A stretch of DNA of 64,000 nt from Theristus sp. LFF4_11 (GCA_030248135.1 JASANC010004661.1:1-64000); one strand, 5' to 3'; counted from the first letter of the stretch, positions 37,084 through 49,369 are shown. Notes: generated by a model from the letters alone, not told the origin. Made by a program: numbers and translations.

Positions 37084-37731
37084 CATATGTTATGAAGTGA
37101 TGAAGTGCATTTGTACAAGCACTTAATCAACAAAAAGTCAACACTTCTGTTGAGCTACATACAGCGTGGCACCGAAAGCTCAACAAAATGCTTCGCTTCG
37201 TCACACGTTCACTTGAGTCCATGAACGTCACTAAAACGTCACGTCAAAAAACAACATACAACCTGACTACGTAGGTATCTTGACACGAATAGCACCACAT
37301 ATTGAAATACTTTTCGACGTCTGGAAATTATTTAATTGTAAATTTTAAATTCAAGACGAAATTCTGTTGTGTTGTTGTGCGGGTGTCACAAAAATAAAAC
37401 AGATCTTTTTGCCACAATGCACTGCAGAATAAAACTGACTGACTGACTGACTGATGTACAAGTAAAATCAACAAGGCACCCAATAGAGTTTTACTTTTAT
37501 TAAAAAATACTTTTTTCTTCTCGTGTTGTTGTTGTTGATGTTCACAGCGCATGCTCGCTCATGCAACTTTGCAGAAAGACAAACGCTGAAAATAAACTCA
37601 GTTGGTGCAAATATGTACATGTGGACAATGAATCTCGAATGTTAGTACAAGTTTTACAGTCTTACTTAGTTTTACAGCGCAAAAATCAGCTGGCGTCAGC
37701 TTTTTGCATTCACAAGAGCTCATGCATGTAC
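37084..37731. other. Region at the 3' side of the - strand kelch gene
   Basis: The terminal exon of the kelch gene should lie here or further left, since exon 37732-37882 ends in a donor with phase 1, but I could not pick it out. A (TGAC/ACTG) tetranucleotide run lies near 37432-37454. Confidence 0.35.
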
Positions 37732-39568
37732 CTGTGTGTCCGTATTCAGTGCCAGCTGCCAGTTGTTGACCGAGAAACTTCCAACCGGATTCGGACGTGT
37801 TCGTAAGTTCGACCAGTTTCGTTTGCTTCGGTTGCGGTCCACCCCAGTTACCGGCCACAGCCCACACTAAACCATCCATCATCTGAAATGGTTTTACCCT
37901 GCCCTGCCAGTGCGTGGCTTCAGTGGCAGTCAAATATACAAGAATGCAACCGATGTATAAAAACCGGTTCATGGAGGTTGAAGCGCGCGCGTCGCTTTAC
38001 GCGGCGTCACTTTGCCACGCATTCATGGAGCAAAAACATTGCAGCTGCGCGTGCTAAAGTGACGCTTCAGCGCGCGCCAGTGCATGAATGGGCGGTCAGT
38101 GCAGGCAGGCCATGCAGCGCAGTAAGTGGGCATTGCCAAATTTTTAAATGAATTCATCGAAAAAGTCACTAGAGGCACATTTTTAAAAACTTCTGATTTT
38201 AAAATCAGCGGCTCAGAAGAGTATATACAGAAAAAGCGACGTCATAGGTTGAACCGTGAAAACACAGTGAAAAAGCGGCAGCGCGGCACGAATTGTGAAA
38301 CTCATTTCGATGCTGTAGTCTAATTTTAGTTTCCAACCAAAAGCATGCCATTTTTTGCCAAAAAACCAGTGACCCGGTGTGTGTGTGTGCGTGTGGAACT
38401 AACGAGCATTGAGAACGACTCTCTGATGTGACTCATCGGCGGAGCGTCCGTCCATTGGTTCGCGTTGATGTCGTAGTATTGGCAGAACGGAGTGTCAAAG
38501 TCTTGCGCGGCGCCGCCGCATAGCAGCAACGTTGGTGGGCTCTGTTTCGCGAGCACCAATCCGGGATACTTGTGCGCGTACACCTTGAACGGCGCCAATT
38601 GCGACCAGCTGTTCTGCGCGATGTTGTACGCGAACGAGAATTGTGCGCCCCACAGGCTGTAGAACCCGAAGACGTACCTGAAATATTAGTGTCCTCGGTT
38701 TTTGGATTGTGTTCTTGTTCTGCAACTTTGATCTTTATTTCGTTTATGTTGTGAAAATTAAAAAAAATAACAAAAGAAACTGTCATATGTTTCGAAAACA
38801 TGAACTAACAAACGTCCATTGGCGATGATCATTGTGCCAGTGCTTTCCATTGTGCTGGCCAGGTCGGTCAAATGACTGCACTGGCCGGTCGTGACGTCAC
38901 ACCGCTCGCAGCTGTTGTCCATCAGGCCACCGCACACGTAGCTGACAACAATAACGCTCTCCGTTTGCAGATTTTTTCACGATTTACCATGTACGATTTA
39001 CAGATTTACGATTCGACTACTGTTTATCATTTTAGTTTGGTTCCGAGACCGAGACGAGAATTCGCGCATTGATAAAGTGATCGCGCATTCAAAATTGGTA
39101 AAGTGATCCGAGTCCTCTAAATAGGGCTGGATCACTTAGACTATTTTAAAGTGCCACATAAAGATTGAAACTAGTTTCATTTTTGAGGTCTGCAAACGCA
39201 TTGAGTCACAGAACCCAAAAAAATTATAATACCTTTTCAAATCCACAACACACACACACACACACACTCTATAAAAGTAGAACTTGTTGCTAAGTGGTGA
39301 CAAACTATGTATGGTCCGCAGTATCGAAAATGTTGTTGTCCAGAATCATCAGCGCACAAATTGGTGCGTTATGCTCACAGATAGTTGCCTTGACAGGCGG
39401 ACATGTGCGAATTGCGTGGCTTTGTCAAACGGCCGATCAAACGCGTCTGCCCAGAGGCCAGGTCGTGCTCCGTGACTTCGTCGATGCCGAGACGTCGTTG
39501 GCCGCCGCTCATGTAGACCTTGCACGCGCACGACGTCACGGACGGCCAGAAAACGGACTTGTCGAAGC
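37732..39568 (-). CDS. Kelch-repeat protein, internal part (four exons)
   Basis: Exons on the - strand in order: 39568-39379, 38941-38810, 38677-38404, 37882-37732; frames join without a stop. Blades are seen at VYMSGG, LYVCGG, LYVFGF, LLLCGG and the final WAVAGNWGG, with partner strands such as NSWSQLAPF and NQWTDAPPM. The start exon matches that of the + strand kelch gene (same acceptor phase, GFDKS... against GIPQA...), so the two are relatives. No BTB domain is visible. The 5' exons and the last exon are not identified. A frame starting at 37972 looks like a signal peptide but is intronic: the TTTCAG acceptor at 37883-37888 defines the exon. Confidence 0.75.
39247..39268. repeat. (CA)n microsatellite
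   Basis: Eleven or so CA units inside the first intron of the - strand kelch gene. Confidence 0.85.
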
Positions 39569-39997
39569 CTGTGTGCCGTGCGGAACATTAGCTGTTTCGA
39601 TCGGCACCATAGCCGCGCGACGGTGTGTGGTACACCAATGTGCGCTGCACTCAAAACCGGTGTGCAGATCGCAAGAAGTTTTTGCGGTGGCGTTTTGGCG
39701 ACACCGGTTTAAGGGCTGTGCGCACCACTTTGAGGGCTGTGCACCACTTTGAGGGCGGTGTGCATAAATTTTTAGCTGTGCACATTTGCAAGGTAGCCGG
39801 TGGAATGAAGCAAAGTTCTCAAAGTTAATTGTTCTTACGTGCTGCACACCGGTTTGATCTGAAATAATATTTGTCCTTTTTATGCCCATCGGGCATTTTC
39901 CGAATTTGTCAATAAAGTAACGCTAAAAACCGTATTTTTAAAGAACCGAGAAAAAATACAGTGGCGTATAAAAGTAATTCGTCAAGTAACATTTCTC
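39569..39997. other. Upstream of the - strand kelch exons
   Basis: Contains a short tandem GAGGGCTGTGC / CACCACTTT pattern near 39713-39770. An upstream exon ending in phase 1 is expected but not recognised. Confidence 0.35.
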
Positions 39998-40678
39998 ACA
40001 CGCTAAAAAAAATTATGCGTTGACCGGTAAAAACAGTGAAAACATCGATGAAGAACTGGTCTGTGGAGCGGACGGTGAGTTGACTGGTGAGTTGACCGGT
40101 TAAAAAACAAAGCAACAGTAATTAAGACTTGTCGGGTTCCGAAAAAAACTGATTTTGGCGATGAAGAAGATGTTTCAGCACAATTCACAATTCACAATGC
40201 GACACAACCGTAAAACTACAAAGCTAAACCGGAGCTGGAGCTGATCCCTGATCCCAATGTTTCACCCCTTCAACAAAGCTGTCAATCAAGGCACTTTCAC
40301 TTTGTTAAAAAGGCTTCACTTAGGATTAGGATTAGGTTTAGGATTAGGAACCTACAACGACTTCATTAGGATCAGGATTGGGCTTAGGATTAGGAACCTA
40401 CAACGACTTCATTGAAACCGAACTGAACAACAAAACAGACTGTAAACTTGGCTTTGGTTTAGTAATGTAGGCAAAGCCGACACAACACAAGTCCGCCACC
40501 TGTGTTGAAACATCTACTTTATCGCCAAAATCAATTTTTATTGGAACCCGACAAGTCTTAATAACTTTTGCCTTGTTTTCTCACCGGCCAACTCACCATC
40601 CGCTTCACCGACGACAGCACTGCTTAGTTTACGTCATCGTCCTCTTCACCAGTCGATCCACCGAATTTTTTTAGCGTG
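39998..40678. mobile_element. Fold-back element with CACGCTAAAAAAA ends
   Basis: Left end CACGCTAAAAAAAATT (near 39999), right end its complement (40664-40678). Matched internal arms near 40126-40190 and 40500-40565 share GACTTGTCGGGTTCC. The centre holds a telomere-like tract (40321-40411). Confidence 0.6.
40321..40411. repeat. Interstitial telomere-like TTAGGA/TTAGGT/TTAGGC tract
   Basis: Degenerate TTAGGN hexamers, with the unit TTAGGATTAGGAACCTACAA plus GACTTCATT present twice. A second, complementary CCTAA-rich patch occurs at about 41736-41795. Variant hexamers and the position inside a fold-back element argue against a real telomere. Confidence 0.6.
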
Positions 40679-42760
40679 CAGTGTTATGTACCAAAGTTAT
40701 CGTTTTTAATGCTTCCACCATTTGTCGGGGAATACATTTGTCCGTCTTTATTGTTGATGCCAACAATTGCGATTTGATCCTCGGCTGCAGTCATCAGCAG
40801 CATCACTGCAGAAAGCACCACCGACACCGACAACATTCTCGTTTTCTGTTCGTTACGGTAGTGTCAACTTTGCCACTGGAAAGATGCGGTTTCTAACTTT
40901 GATTGACTCTGAAACCTGCACCGAACGCTGATTAGTCAGATGTTTTCCTCACAATCGGCGTACTTCAACATGAAACAAAAATAGTATCAACAACAAAATG
41001 TTTCTACTTTATGTGAAAGTCAAAGTCAGGTGTTTTTATTATCAGCAATTGGGGATGGTGGGTGACATCACAACTCAACGATAAAAATATTTTTTTGCAA
41101 TGGACAAAGTTTTTCTCTGATCAGAGAATCTGCTTATTTTCACACCCTGATTAAGCTTGATTGAGCAACTGGGCCTAAGTCTTTTATGAATTGTTATCAC
41201 ACTTATAAAACCACTCAGACAGAGCAGAACTGACAAAAACAGCTAAAGTCATTTTCAAATTGGATTGCCTAAGTCGATTTTGCCTGGTTTGACCCAATGA
41301 AACCCCATTTAAAAGTTTATTTTGTTTGAAACACCATTTGAAAACGCCTTCTCAACAAGCTTTGCAACAAAATTACATTTTTTTGTAGCATTTTCATGAT
41401 TTTATTTTGCATGCAGCATGATGATTGGCGTGTTAGTGCGACATGTTTTGTAGCTTGAGGATGCTCTGACCAAGATATGGACGGTGTCACAAACTGCTTA
41501 GCACGGGGAGTTGTGGTCGTCGTGAGATAACTGAGAGGGTGTATAATTTTACAATCTTTAGCTGTGCTAAAAAATCCCGATTTTTTTAATTTTTTTTAAA
41601 TTGATTAAAAAATTCAAAATGTCGGAGGAAAACGGTGGGCACGTTTTATGATATCTTAGATATTACGCTCCAGTTAACACACGCTCCAAAACTAGATGTT
41701 CTCGGACATTGCTAAAACGGACCTACACCTAAAAATCAAACCTATGCCTAATCTTAAGCCAAACCTGTTCCTAACCTAATCCTAACCTAAGCCAAGCCTT
41801 TTTAAAAAAACAGAAATGAAAATGACTTCGTTTTGAACGAGTTTCTGTTGAGGGTGGAGCGTGTGCACGCGCGCTAGTGGATCATGAGCAATGATTTTGG
41901 TCATCAAGATTGTGCTTTTGATATTTGATCTGAAAATGCGTTTACTGTTTCTGCAATTTGCAGAAATCTGGTAGAAAATTCTGCAAACGGTCCAAAATTT
42001 CTGCACAAAACCGACGTTTTTCTGTAAAAAACCAGCCCCCAACCCCAGCTCTGGAACACCTATGCGTGCAAGGGTAACTACCCGTGTACCCCCTCCCCCC
42101 TTTACCTCGACACGGGTATAAGACACCCCCACCCCCTCAGTGCCAAAACACAGGATCACACGCACACCCCCTCCCCTCACGGTCGGTGTGGCGGTCAATT
42201 TTTTCAAAATTCTCAATCGTTCCTAGAACGAACATAGGGTCAGCAAAGCAAGGGTCAAGGGATACTGTAATTATTGCATTTTTGTTCATGTTGGTGTCTG
42301 TCTCTGTCTGGACACCTTTTACTTGTCTCACTGTACTTGTCAGTTCCAGCAAAAAATAACTACTACCCGTGCGATCCGGTGCACTGCCCCCTCACGAAAT
42401 TTTTGTGCCCGTGCACCCCCTCACAAAATTTTTCTGCCCGTGCACCCCCCTCACATGGAAGGTACCTGACACCTGGTTGGCACAGAAAAAACGGTTTCTT
42501 TTTCTTTTTGAAACCTTTTTTCCAGTTTTTTTTTGAAAAAATAAAAAAAACCCGGTTTTTTACTTAAATTTTTTTGTTTGATTGATAAAATGTACCATTA
42601 TATTTTTGAAAAAAGGTGCAGCGAATTGTGTCGAACTGAACTGGTGAAGCATCATTTTGCAGAAGCTTTTGTGTCAAGAGTCAAGTGAAATACGATGAAG
42701 ACAAGAAGGTGACTGCTAAACTAAGTGCAGATGCAAAATGACTGACGACGTTATCGATTT
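40679..42760. other. Intergenic, no gene seen
   Basis: AT-rich, with CCTAA-type repeats near 41736-41795 and C-run-rich simple sequence at 42080-42450. No recognisable protein domain in any frame. Confidence 0.4.
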
Positions 42761-44690
42761 CAGTACCGTGGGCGGGGGGGTGGGGGGGGGGGTGCACCCC
42801 CCAGAGCCCCAGAGACCGGCGGGTTGGGGGGGTTGGTGGGGGGCACCGTGTGTGTCACCCCCCTAAAACCGGGCACCCCCCCCCATCGGAACCCCCTCGA
42901 AAATTTGGCCGACACGCCCCTCCCCCACCCTCCCCCATGAAATTTTGTCTGGCGAACACCCCCCCCCCCAAATTTTCTGCACACCCTAAATTTTTTTTCG
43001 AAAATCATGATTTTTTTGTTTATAAAGTCTATAATATAAGCTGAATATATGATAACTTGACCATCTTCATTGTAATTTCAAAGATTTTGCAGCAAAATTT
43101 AGCGTTTTTCCTTCAAAATTTAAGCGAAAAAATATCATGGGGGGTGGGGGGGCACGGAGCACCCCCCCCTACAGAAAATTTTGAAAAAATGGGGGGTCCC
43201 ACGTTACCATAGTGTGGACATAGTTGTTCTAGGGGGGGGCCTGGGGGGGGGCCGGCCCCCCCCCCCACAAAATTTCGAATCTATCGCGATCCGACAGGTT
43301 TTTTCGGCTCAGCTATTATCTATCTAAAAAAAATTCTCAGCCAGCTATCTATCTGAAAATTTTTGTCTTCGAAGACATAAAATGAGTCAATTTTTGACCA
43401 AAATTGACCATTTTTGCTCGTAATTCTTGAAAATTTTGCTAATTTTAGGTAAAATACGCGTTTATACTTGATTTTTAGTGTATTTTTAGCATTATTTTGC
43501 TGCTTTTATAGCTTTTTAGCGTTTTAGCTATCTATCTATCAAATTTCAAAATTTTGACCGGCCCCCCCCAAAGTCACATGGCCCCCCCCCGCGGCCCCCC
43601 CCCAAAATTTTCCAGCTATCTATCTATCTAGAAAATTTGCTCCAGCTATCTATATCGGCCCCCCCCCCCCCCAACCCCTCGGCTCTGAAACAACTAAGAG
43701 TGTGGACCCCCTCACTTTTTGGTCGGCACCCCCCCCCCCCACGGTACCATCCCCCCTTCGAAAATTTTTTGGGCCCACGGTACTGCCCCTACGGTCAGTA
43801 CCGTGGGCCAAAAAAATTTTTCGAAAGGGGGGTATGGTGCCGTAGAGGTTTGAAATTTGCTGCAAAATCTTTGAAATTACAATGAAGATGGTCAAGTTAT
43901 CATATATTCAGCTCATATTATGGACTTTATAGACAAAAAATCATGATTTTCGAAAAAAGTTTTAGGGTGTGCAGAAAATTTTGGGGGGGGGGTCTCCGCC
44001 AGACAAAATTTCATGGGGGTGTGGGGGGTGGATAGTTGTTCTAGGGGGGGCTATCTAAAAATTTTGTTTTCGAAGACATAAAATGAATCAATTTTTGACC
44101 CAAATTGACTATTTTTGCTCGTAATTCTTGAAAATTTCGCTAATTTTTTGTAAAATATGCGTTTATACTCGATTTTTAGTGTATTCTTAGCATTATTTTG
44201 CTGTTTTTAGAGCTTTTTAGCGTTTTAGCTATCTATCTATCTATCAAATTTCAAAATTTTGACCGCCCCCCCCCAAAGTCACATGCCCCCCCCCGCGCCC
44301 CCTCCCCAAAATTTTCCAGCTTCTATCCCATGGGGGGGGTGCATTTTTTCAAAATTTTCTGTGGGGGGGTCCACCCCCCCACCCCCCATGATATTTTTTC
44401 GCTTAAATTTTGAAGGAAAAACGCTAAATTTTGCTGCAAAATCTTTGAAATTACAATGAAGATGGTCAAGTTATCATATATTCAGCTTATATTATAGACT
44501 TTATAGACAAAAAATCATGATTTTCGAAAAAAAATTTAGGGTGCGCAGAAAATTTTTGGGGGTCTCCGCCAGACAAAATTTCATGGGGGTGTGGGGGGGG
44601 GTGTCGGCCAAATTTTCGAGGGGGGTCCGATGGGGGGGGGGGGTGCCCGGTTTTAGGGGGGGGGGGTGGGTCGGTCTCAAATTGGCCAGA
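42761..44690. mobile_element. Cluster of G/C-run hAT-like elements, nested and rearranged
   Basis: At least two copies of the element family defined cleanly at 49779-50350: one begins CAGTACCGTGGGC at 42761 and a matching end ...CCACGGTACTG closes at 43785; another begins CAGTACCGTGGGC at 43796. Parts of the CTATC-repeat element seen complete at 48837-49315 are embedded (43220-43670 and 44040-44330). Runs of 8-13 G or C are frequent. Open frames here (PPPP/GGGG-rich) are artefacts of the runs. Confidence 0.6.
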
Positions 44691-44692
44691 CT

Positions 44693-44850
44693 CAATCTGG
44701 CTCCGGTCTCAATCAGGCCAGTTTCAATCGGGCTCGGCTCAATCTGGCTCGGCTCAATCTGGCTCGGTTCAATCTGGCTCGGCTCAATCTGGCTCGGCTC
44801 AATCGGGCTCGGCTTAATCTGGCTTGTTTCAATCGGGCCAGACAGAATTT
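44693..44850. repeat. 15-bp minisatellite (GGCTCGGCTCAATCT)n
   Basis: About nine units with small changes, at the 5' edge of the LINE. In one frame it reads as repeated LGSIW, extending the RT open frame artificially. Confidence 0.8.
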
Positions 44851-46628
44851 TGGCCAGCCAGACAAACCGTAAAAAATTTTGGTCCGCTGTCAACAGGAGA
44901 ATCAAAAAAAGCAGATCTTTACCAGTACTAGAAAGCGTAGATGGAGAGCCACTGGTGTCTGACATTGATAAAGCTGTCGCTTTCAATGATTTCTTTGCGA
45001 AAAGTTTCAAGCAAAAAGATCACACAGTAAAAATACAAGTTGAAAACGAACCTTCCTCGCTAGTAAAACAAATAACACCAGAAGTGGTGTTCTCTTACCT
45101 ACAAAAACTAAATAAGAAATCAGTTTGTGGTCCTGACGGCGTTCCTCAAATTTTCTTGAAAAAACTGTCTGCTAGTTTAGCCGAACCCCTCTCTATGATC
45201 ATGGATGCATCCTTGCATAGAAGCGAGGTTCCCGATTTTTGGAGGCAAGCTGTCGTTCAACCTATCCCGAAAAAAGTTAGCAGCCCTTATTTGCATAATT
45301 ACCGACCGATATCTCTAACTTCAAATGTATGCAAAGTTTTAGAAAAAATTATAAGGGATGAATTGATTAGTTTTTGCTTACAAGAGAACATCTTTTCCCC
45401 CTACCAGTTTGGTTTCATTCCTGGACGCAGTGTGGAGACTCAACTCTTACTATATCTAAATGACTGGACAAAATCCCTTGATGATGGTTTTGGAACTGAC
45501 GTTGTCTATTTGGATATCTCGAAAGCTTTCGATACGGTTTCACACTGCATTATTCTTCAAAAACTATGGGATCTTGGAATTAAACATTATTTGTTGAACT
45601 GGATTAAAGCCTACCTTCAAAATCGATCCCAGTGGGTTCGTATCAACACTGCTAAATCAAAACCTGTTGAGGTTACCTCCGGAGTGCCCCAAGGTAGCGT
45701 ACTGGGACCAGTTCTTTTTGCGCTGTTCATTAATGACCTCCCTCAAGTGATATCGCACTCTAAATGTGTTTTGTATGCTGATGACGTTAAAATTTACAGA
45801 GAAGTGTATCACTGGAAGGACAGAGCTGCAATCCAAAGCGATCTTGATGCTTTAAACAACTGGATGAAGCTTAACTCCCTCGATTTATCTGTCTCAAAAA
45901 CAAGGATTCTCCACGTGGGACCCAAGAAAAATCCTCATTTCCAATATACAATAGACAATAAAACTATTGAATCAACACCAGCAATTAGAGATCTAGGTGT
46001 ACTTGTTGATGAATCCTTGAGTTTCAATGACCATATTCGGACCGTTGTCAAAAAAGCAAATAGCATAGTTGGCACCATCAAGCACTGCTTCCGCATTAGA
46101 ACAAAAAGTTTCAGGCTGCGTCTGTTCAAAACACTCGCCCTGCCCCACCTAAATTTTTGCCCAACTGTTTGGTCTTCATCTCTAATAGGTCTAAATAAGC
46201 TTGTTGAATCTCCACAAAGATCTTTTACAAAATATTTACTCGGCTATGAAATGAACACATCATACCAGGACAGGCTTCACCAAACTGGCTTACTCCCTAT
46301 TATAATTCAAAGACACATTTCAGACCTTACCATGGTTTACAAATTTATCCATTCTGTTACTTTCGTTCCCTTTCTGAACGATTTCTTTATTTTTCAACAA
46401 ACCGGAACAGGTACTCGAGGTCATTCACTCAAACTCGCAGTTCCCAGAAACAAGACCACTATCAGGAAAAATTTTTGGTGCGTTAGGACCATACATCTCT
46501 GGAATCTTTTGTCTGATGAAACTGTCACCTCACCAACTACAGCCAGTTTTCGGAGGCGTCTCAAAACACAGGAATATAAAAAAATTCATTCATTTGTCTT
46601 TGGTAAATTTTCTGCTGCATTGGAATAG
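44851..46628 (+). CDS. Reverse transcriptase of the CR1/Jockey-type LINE
   Basis: Ends with TAG at 46626-46628. The frame is open further left to 44517, but that part is translation of G-runs and the minisatellite and should not be counted. All three catalytic Asp residues (one in motif A, two in YADD) are present. About 590 residues; full-length relatives have an N-terminal endonuclease that is lost here. Confidence 0.8.
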
Positions 46629-47470
46629 ACAGGAGAGTCCGCCCAGCCGCCAGCACTCTTTGTTTTGTTTTGTTTTGTTTTGTTTTGAAACATGTTCAAC
46701 TGAATGTGATTGCGTTTTTGTTTTGAATCACATGTGCTCTTTTGTGCGACGTTTCGTGTTGTTTTCTTTTTTGTTGTATCTGGTGCAAGTGTGTGTCCAT
46801 GTCACAGCTCTTTTTATCTCGCGTTTTTTCTGTGTGCTCCTGTGGCTTTTGTGTTCAGGGCATTCTTTTTGTTAACTAGCACTGTTAATTGCTTGCTGTT
46901 GCTCATCACTTGCTGTTAGCTGTATTTGGGATGGCACAGGAAAAATAAGAGCCCATGAACAAAAAATAACAAAAAAACAAAAAAAAGAAAAAAAAGAAAA
47001 AAAGAAAAAAAAACAAGAGAGAAAAACTGCGATGAAGAAAAGAAAAGCAACTGTGCCGTGTTTATTTTGCTTTCTCTTGCTTAATTTAATCGTGCCTGAA
47101 TGTGCGCTGTCTGATGTTGTCGGTTCGTGATGTTGTCGGTTCGTGATCGCGCTATTTTATTTATTTCTTCTCTCAAGCTTCAATTGTGTTTGCGCGTTTT
47201 TTTTAACATTCATTGTTTCTGACTGTCGACGGTTGGTTTTATTTTGTGGATTTTGTTTCTTTGTGTGAATACCCGGGCAGTCATCTGCCCATTCGTTTGC
47301 ATCGACTTTTTGCTTGCTTTCATTTATGCATTCACCAAGTTCATCAATAATCTTGTGTTTCTTTAGGTTTTTTTGTGACATCAATTGTGTTTGTTTTGCA
47401 TAATGGAAGTTTTGTGAATGTGTTGATGTGAACTGGCCGTGAGGCATACAAATAAAATTGATTGATTGAT
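44851..47470 (+). mobile_element. CR1/Jockey-type LINE, 5'-truncated, long open RT frame
   Basis: An uninterrupted frame to 46628 encodes a full reverse transcriptase: fingers (NYRPISLTSN, QFGFIPGRS), motif A (VVYLDISKAFD), motif B (SGVPQGSVLGP), motif C (LYADD), then the thumb and a C-terminal region. The endonuclease is missing; upstream is minisatellite and hAT-like sequence. The 3' UTR runs to a (TTGA)n tail at about 47457-47470 and contains a (TTTTG)n run at 46660-46686 and A-rich tracts. The open RT suggests recent activity. Confidence 0.85.
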
Positions 47471-48647
47471 TATTATTAATTTTTTTTTAATATTTGAAGC
47501 ACGCCCCCCACCGATTCCGGAAACCCGAAGGTACCAAACTCCGGTGGGATTGGGGAACGGACGGCTCACCATCCCGTGGACCCAATACCCTCGCCACGTG
47601 AGGGGGACAGCCTCTAAGCCCCGCTCTGTCCTGGGGGTAGGGTTAGGGAAAAAAAATCCGGATTTTTTTTTTAAATTAAAAAAATTAAAAAAAAAAATTT
47701 TTTTTTACAAGTTAGGTTTGTTCGAAGCGTCTCGTCGAGCTGAGTTCATCTAGACTATTTTCAGAACGATCCGGAAAACTATAAGAGCGAAAATCGTGTT
47801 TTATTGAAATTATGTCCATTTCATAGAGGGAAAGTTGCATTTTCAACAGTAAAACAGGACAATTTTCGACGTGTACTTGAATATTGAACCGTTCTTAGTT
47901 GTTCCTCTTTAGAAAATTACCAAAATTTGACTGTGTTCAAAAATTCCTGTTTGCTGTAGCTAAGTCGGCAACCCCTGTCGACCCGGTCGCCCCCCCCCAA
48001 GACACTTACTTTCAGGTTCAACCAGCTATGCTATCTGCCACATGGCGAGAGCCCACTCTTCAAATCATCGTATCGAAAACACGTACCATGATTTCGCGAT
48101 CACGTTGCGGGCAACTGACAGACGCAAGTTTAACACGTTAGTTTAGCTCAGCACGCAAGTTTTAACATGTGGCCATGTTATCGGGTATCTGAAAAACGGT
48201 CGTGTGATGTGGTATTAACCAACATCCCCGCTCCAATTGTTTAACAATATATCGCACAACTCCATTGTAGACCTATAACGTACGCCAATCAACAAGATAT
48301 CATGTTCATCTCATGGCCTACCGACTGAAAAAACATGTTCTAAGTTGCAAGAAAACGATTTCTGAAACGATATTTCAAGTCAGTTAAGTCATTTCAACGC
48401 TAAAAATTGACTCTAGAAGTCATCCAAATCGAAAAACATGGAGTACGTCGGTCAAAATGACCAAATAATGACATGTACCTAAGCACACAAAGAAGTTGGG
48501 AAGAAAATTTGGTTTGAACTTTCAAAAAATTATGCCATAAATCGAATTTTCAAAGCAAAGTAGAAGAAAAATTTTTCAAATTTTTTTTAAGTTTGAAAAA
48601 AAAATCCAAATTTAAAAAAAAACGAAAAAAAAAAAATTTTTTTTTCA
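47471..48647. other. Repeat debris, no cellular gene
   Basis: 47500-47650 is a retroelement 3' end (GGGGGTAGGGTTAGGG followed by A-run) that resembles the 3' end of the SINE at 48648-49369. TTCCGGAAAC...AAGGTACCAAACT at 47513-47541 recurs at 55146-55173. The rest is AT-rich. Confidence 0.45.
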
Positions 48648-49369
48648 AAGCCCCTAACCCTACCTGGGGGCACCAGTGATCTTAGCCCGATTTCGGTTTC
48701 GGTGGCCTGCGGTCGCTATATCCCCGCAGGGCAGCGAATCCGAAAGCTTTTTAGTTGAAAACCAGTGTAGTTATTAGAGTTGAGAGCTACACTGGCGGCA
48801 GTTTGTCATCCTCCGTGGGGGATCGAACCCGTCACCCATAGTTGTTCCAGAGCCGGGGGGTTGGGGGGGGCCGATATAGATAGCTGGAGCAAATTTTCTA
48901 GATAGATAGATAGCTGGAAAATTTTGGGGGGGGGGGCCGCGGGGGGGGCCATGTGACTTTGGGGGGGGGCGGTCAAAATTTTGAAATCAGATAGATAGAT
49001 AGCTAAAACGCTAAAAAGCTATAAAAACGGCTAAATAATGCTTAAAACATGCTGAAAATCAAGTATAAACGCATATTTTAACCAAATTAGCGAAATTTTC
49101 AAGAATTTCAAGCAAAAATGGTCAATTTTGGTTAAAAATTGACTCATTTTATCTCTTCGAAGACAAAAATTTTCAGACAGATAGCTGGCTGAGAAATTTT
49201 TTTAGATAGATAATAGCTGAGCCGAAAAAACTTTTCTGATAGAGATAGATTCGAAAATTTTTTGGGGGGGGGGCGGCCGGCCCCCCCCAGGCCCCCCCCC
49301 CCTAGAACAACTATGCCGTCACCTTCTGAGTTGAAGGCGAACGTGCTAACCACCGAGCCACGGAGGCGA
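48648..49369 (-). mobile_element. tRNA-derived SINE, interrupted
   Basis: On the - strand the head reads as a tRNA-like sequence: A box TGGCTCGGTGGTTAGCACG (49362-49340 region) and B box GGTTCGATCCC (about 48830-48820), with acceptor-stem halves GCCTCCG and CGGAGG. The body ends in GGTAGGGTTAGGGGC followed by an A-rich tail on the left. A 479-bp element (48837-49315) is inserted within the tRNA-like head, so the SINE proper is only about 235 bp. Confidence 0.75.
48837..49315. mobile_element. G/C-run, CTATC-repeat element inserted in the SINE
   Basis: Ends CATAGTTGTTC(C)AG and CTAGAACAACTATG, flanked by an exact 8-bp repeat CCGTCACC (48829-48836 and 49316-49323). The 8-bp duplication points to a hAT-like element. 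The interior has GATA/CTATC repeats and runs of 8-11 G or C. Confidence 0.8.

Noticed and set aside
37598..37972. Minus-strand frame starting with an apparent signal peptide (MNRFLYIGCILVYL)
   Set aside because: A strong TTTCAG acceptor at 37883-37888 opens the kelch exon inside this frame and joins in phase with the upstream kelch exon, so the N-terminal part is intron.
40321..40411. A true chromosome end
   Set aside because: Variant hexamers, under 100 bp, inside a fold-back element with ordinary sequence on both sides.
44517..44850. N-terminal third of the 703-residue frame as real protein
   Set aside because: It translates G-runs and a 15-bp minisatellite; only the part from about 44851 resembles a LINE protein.
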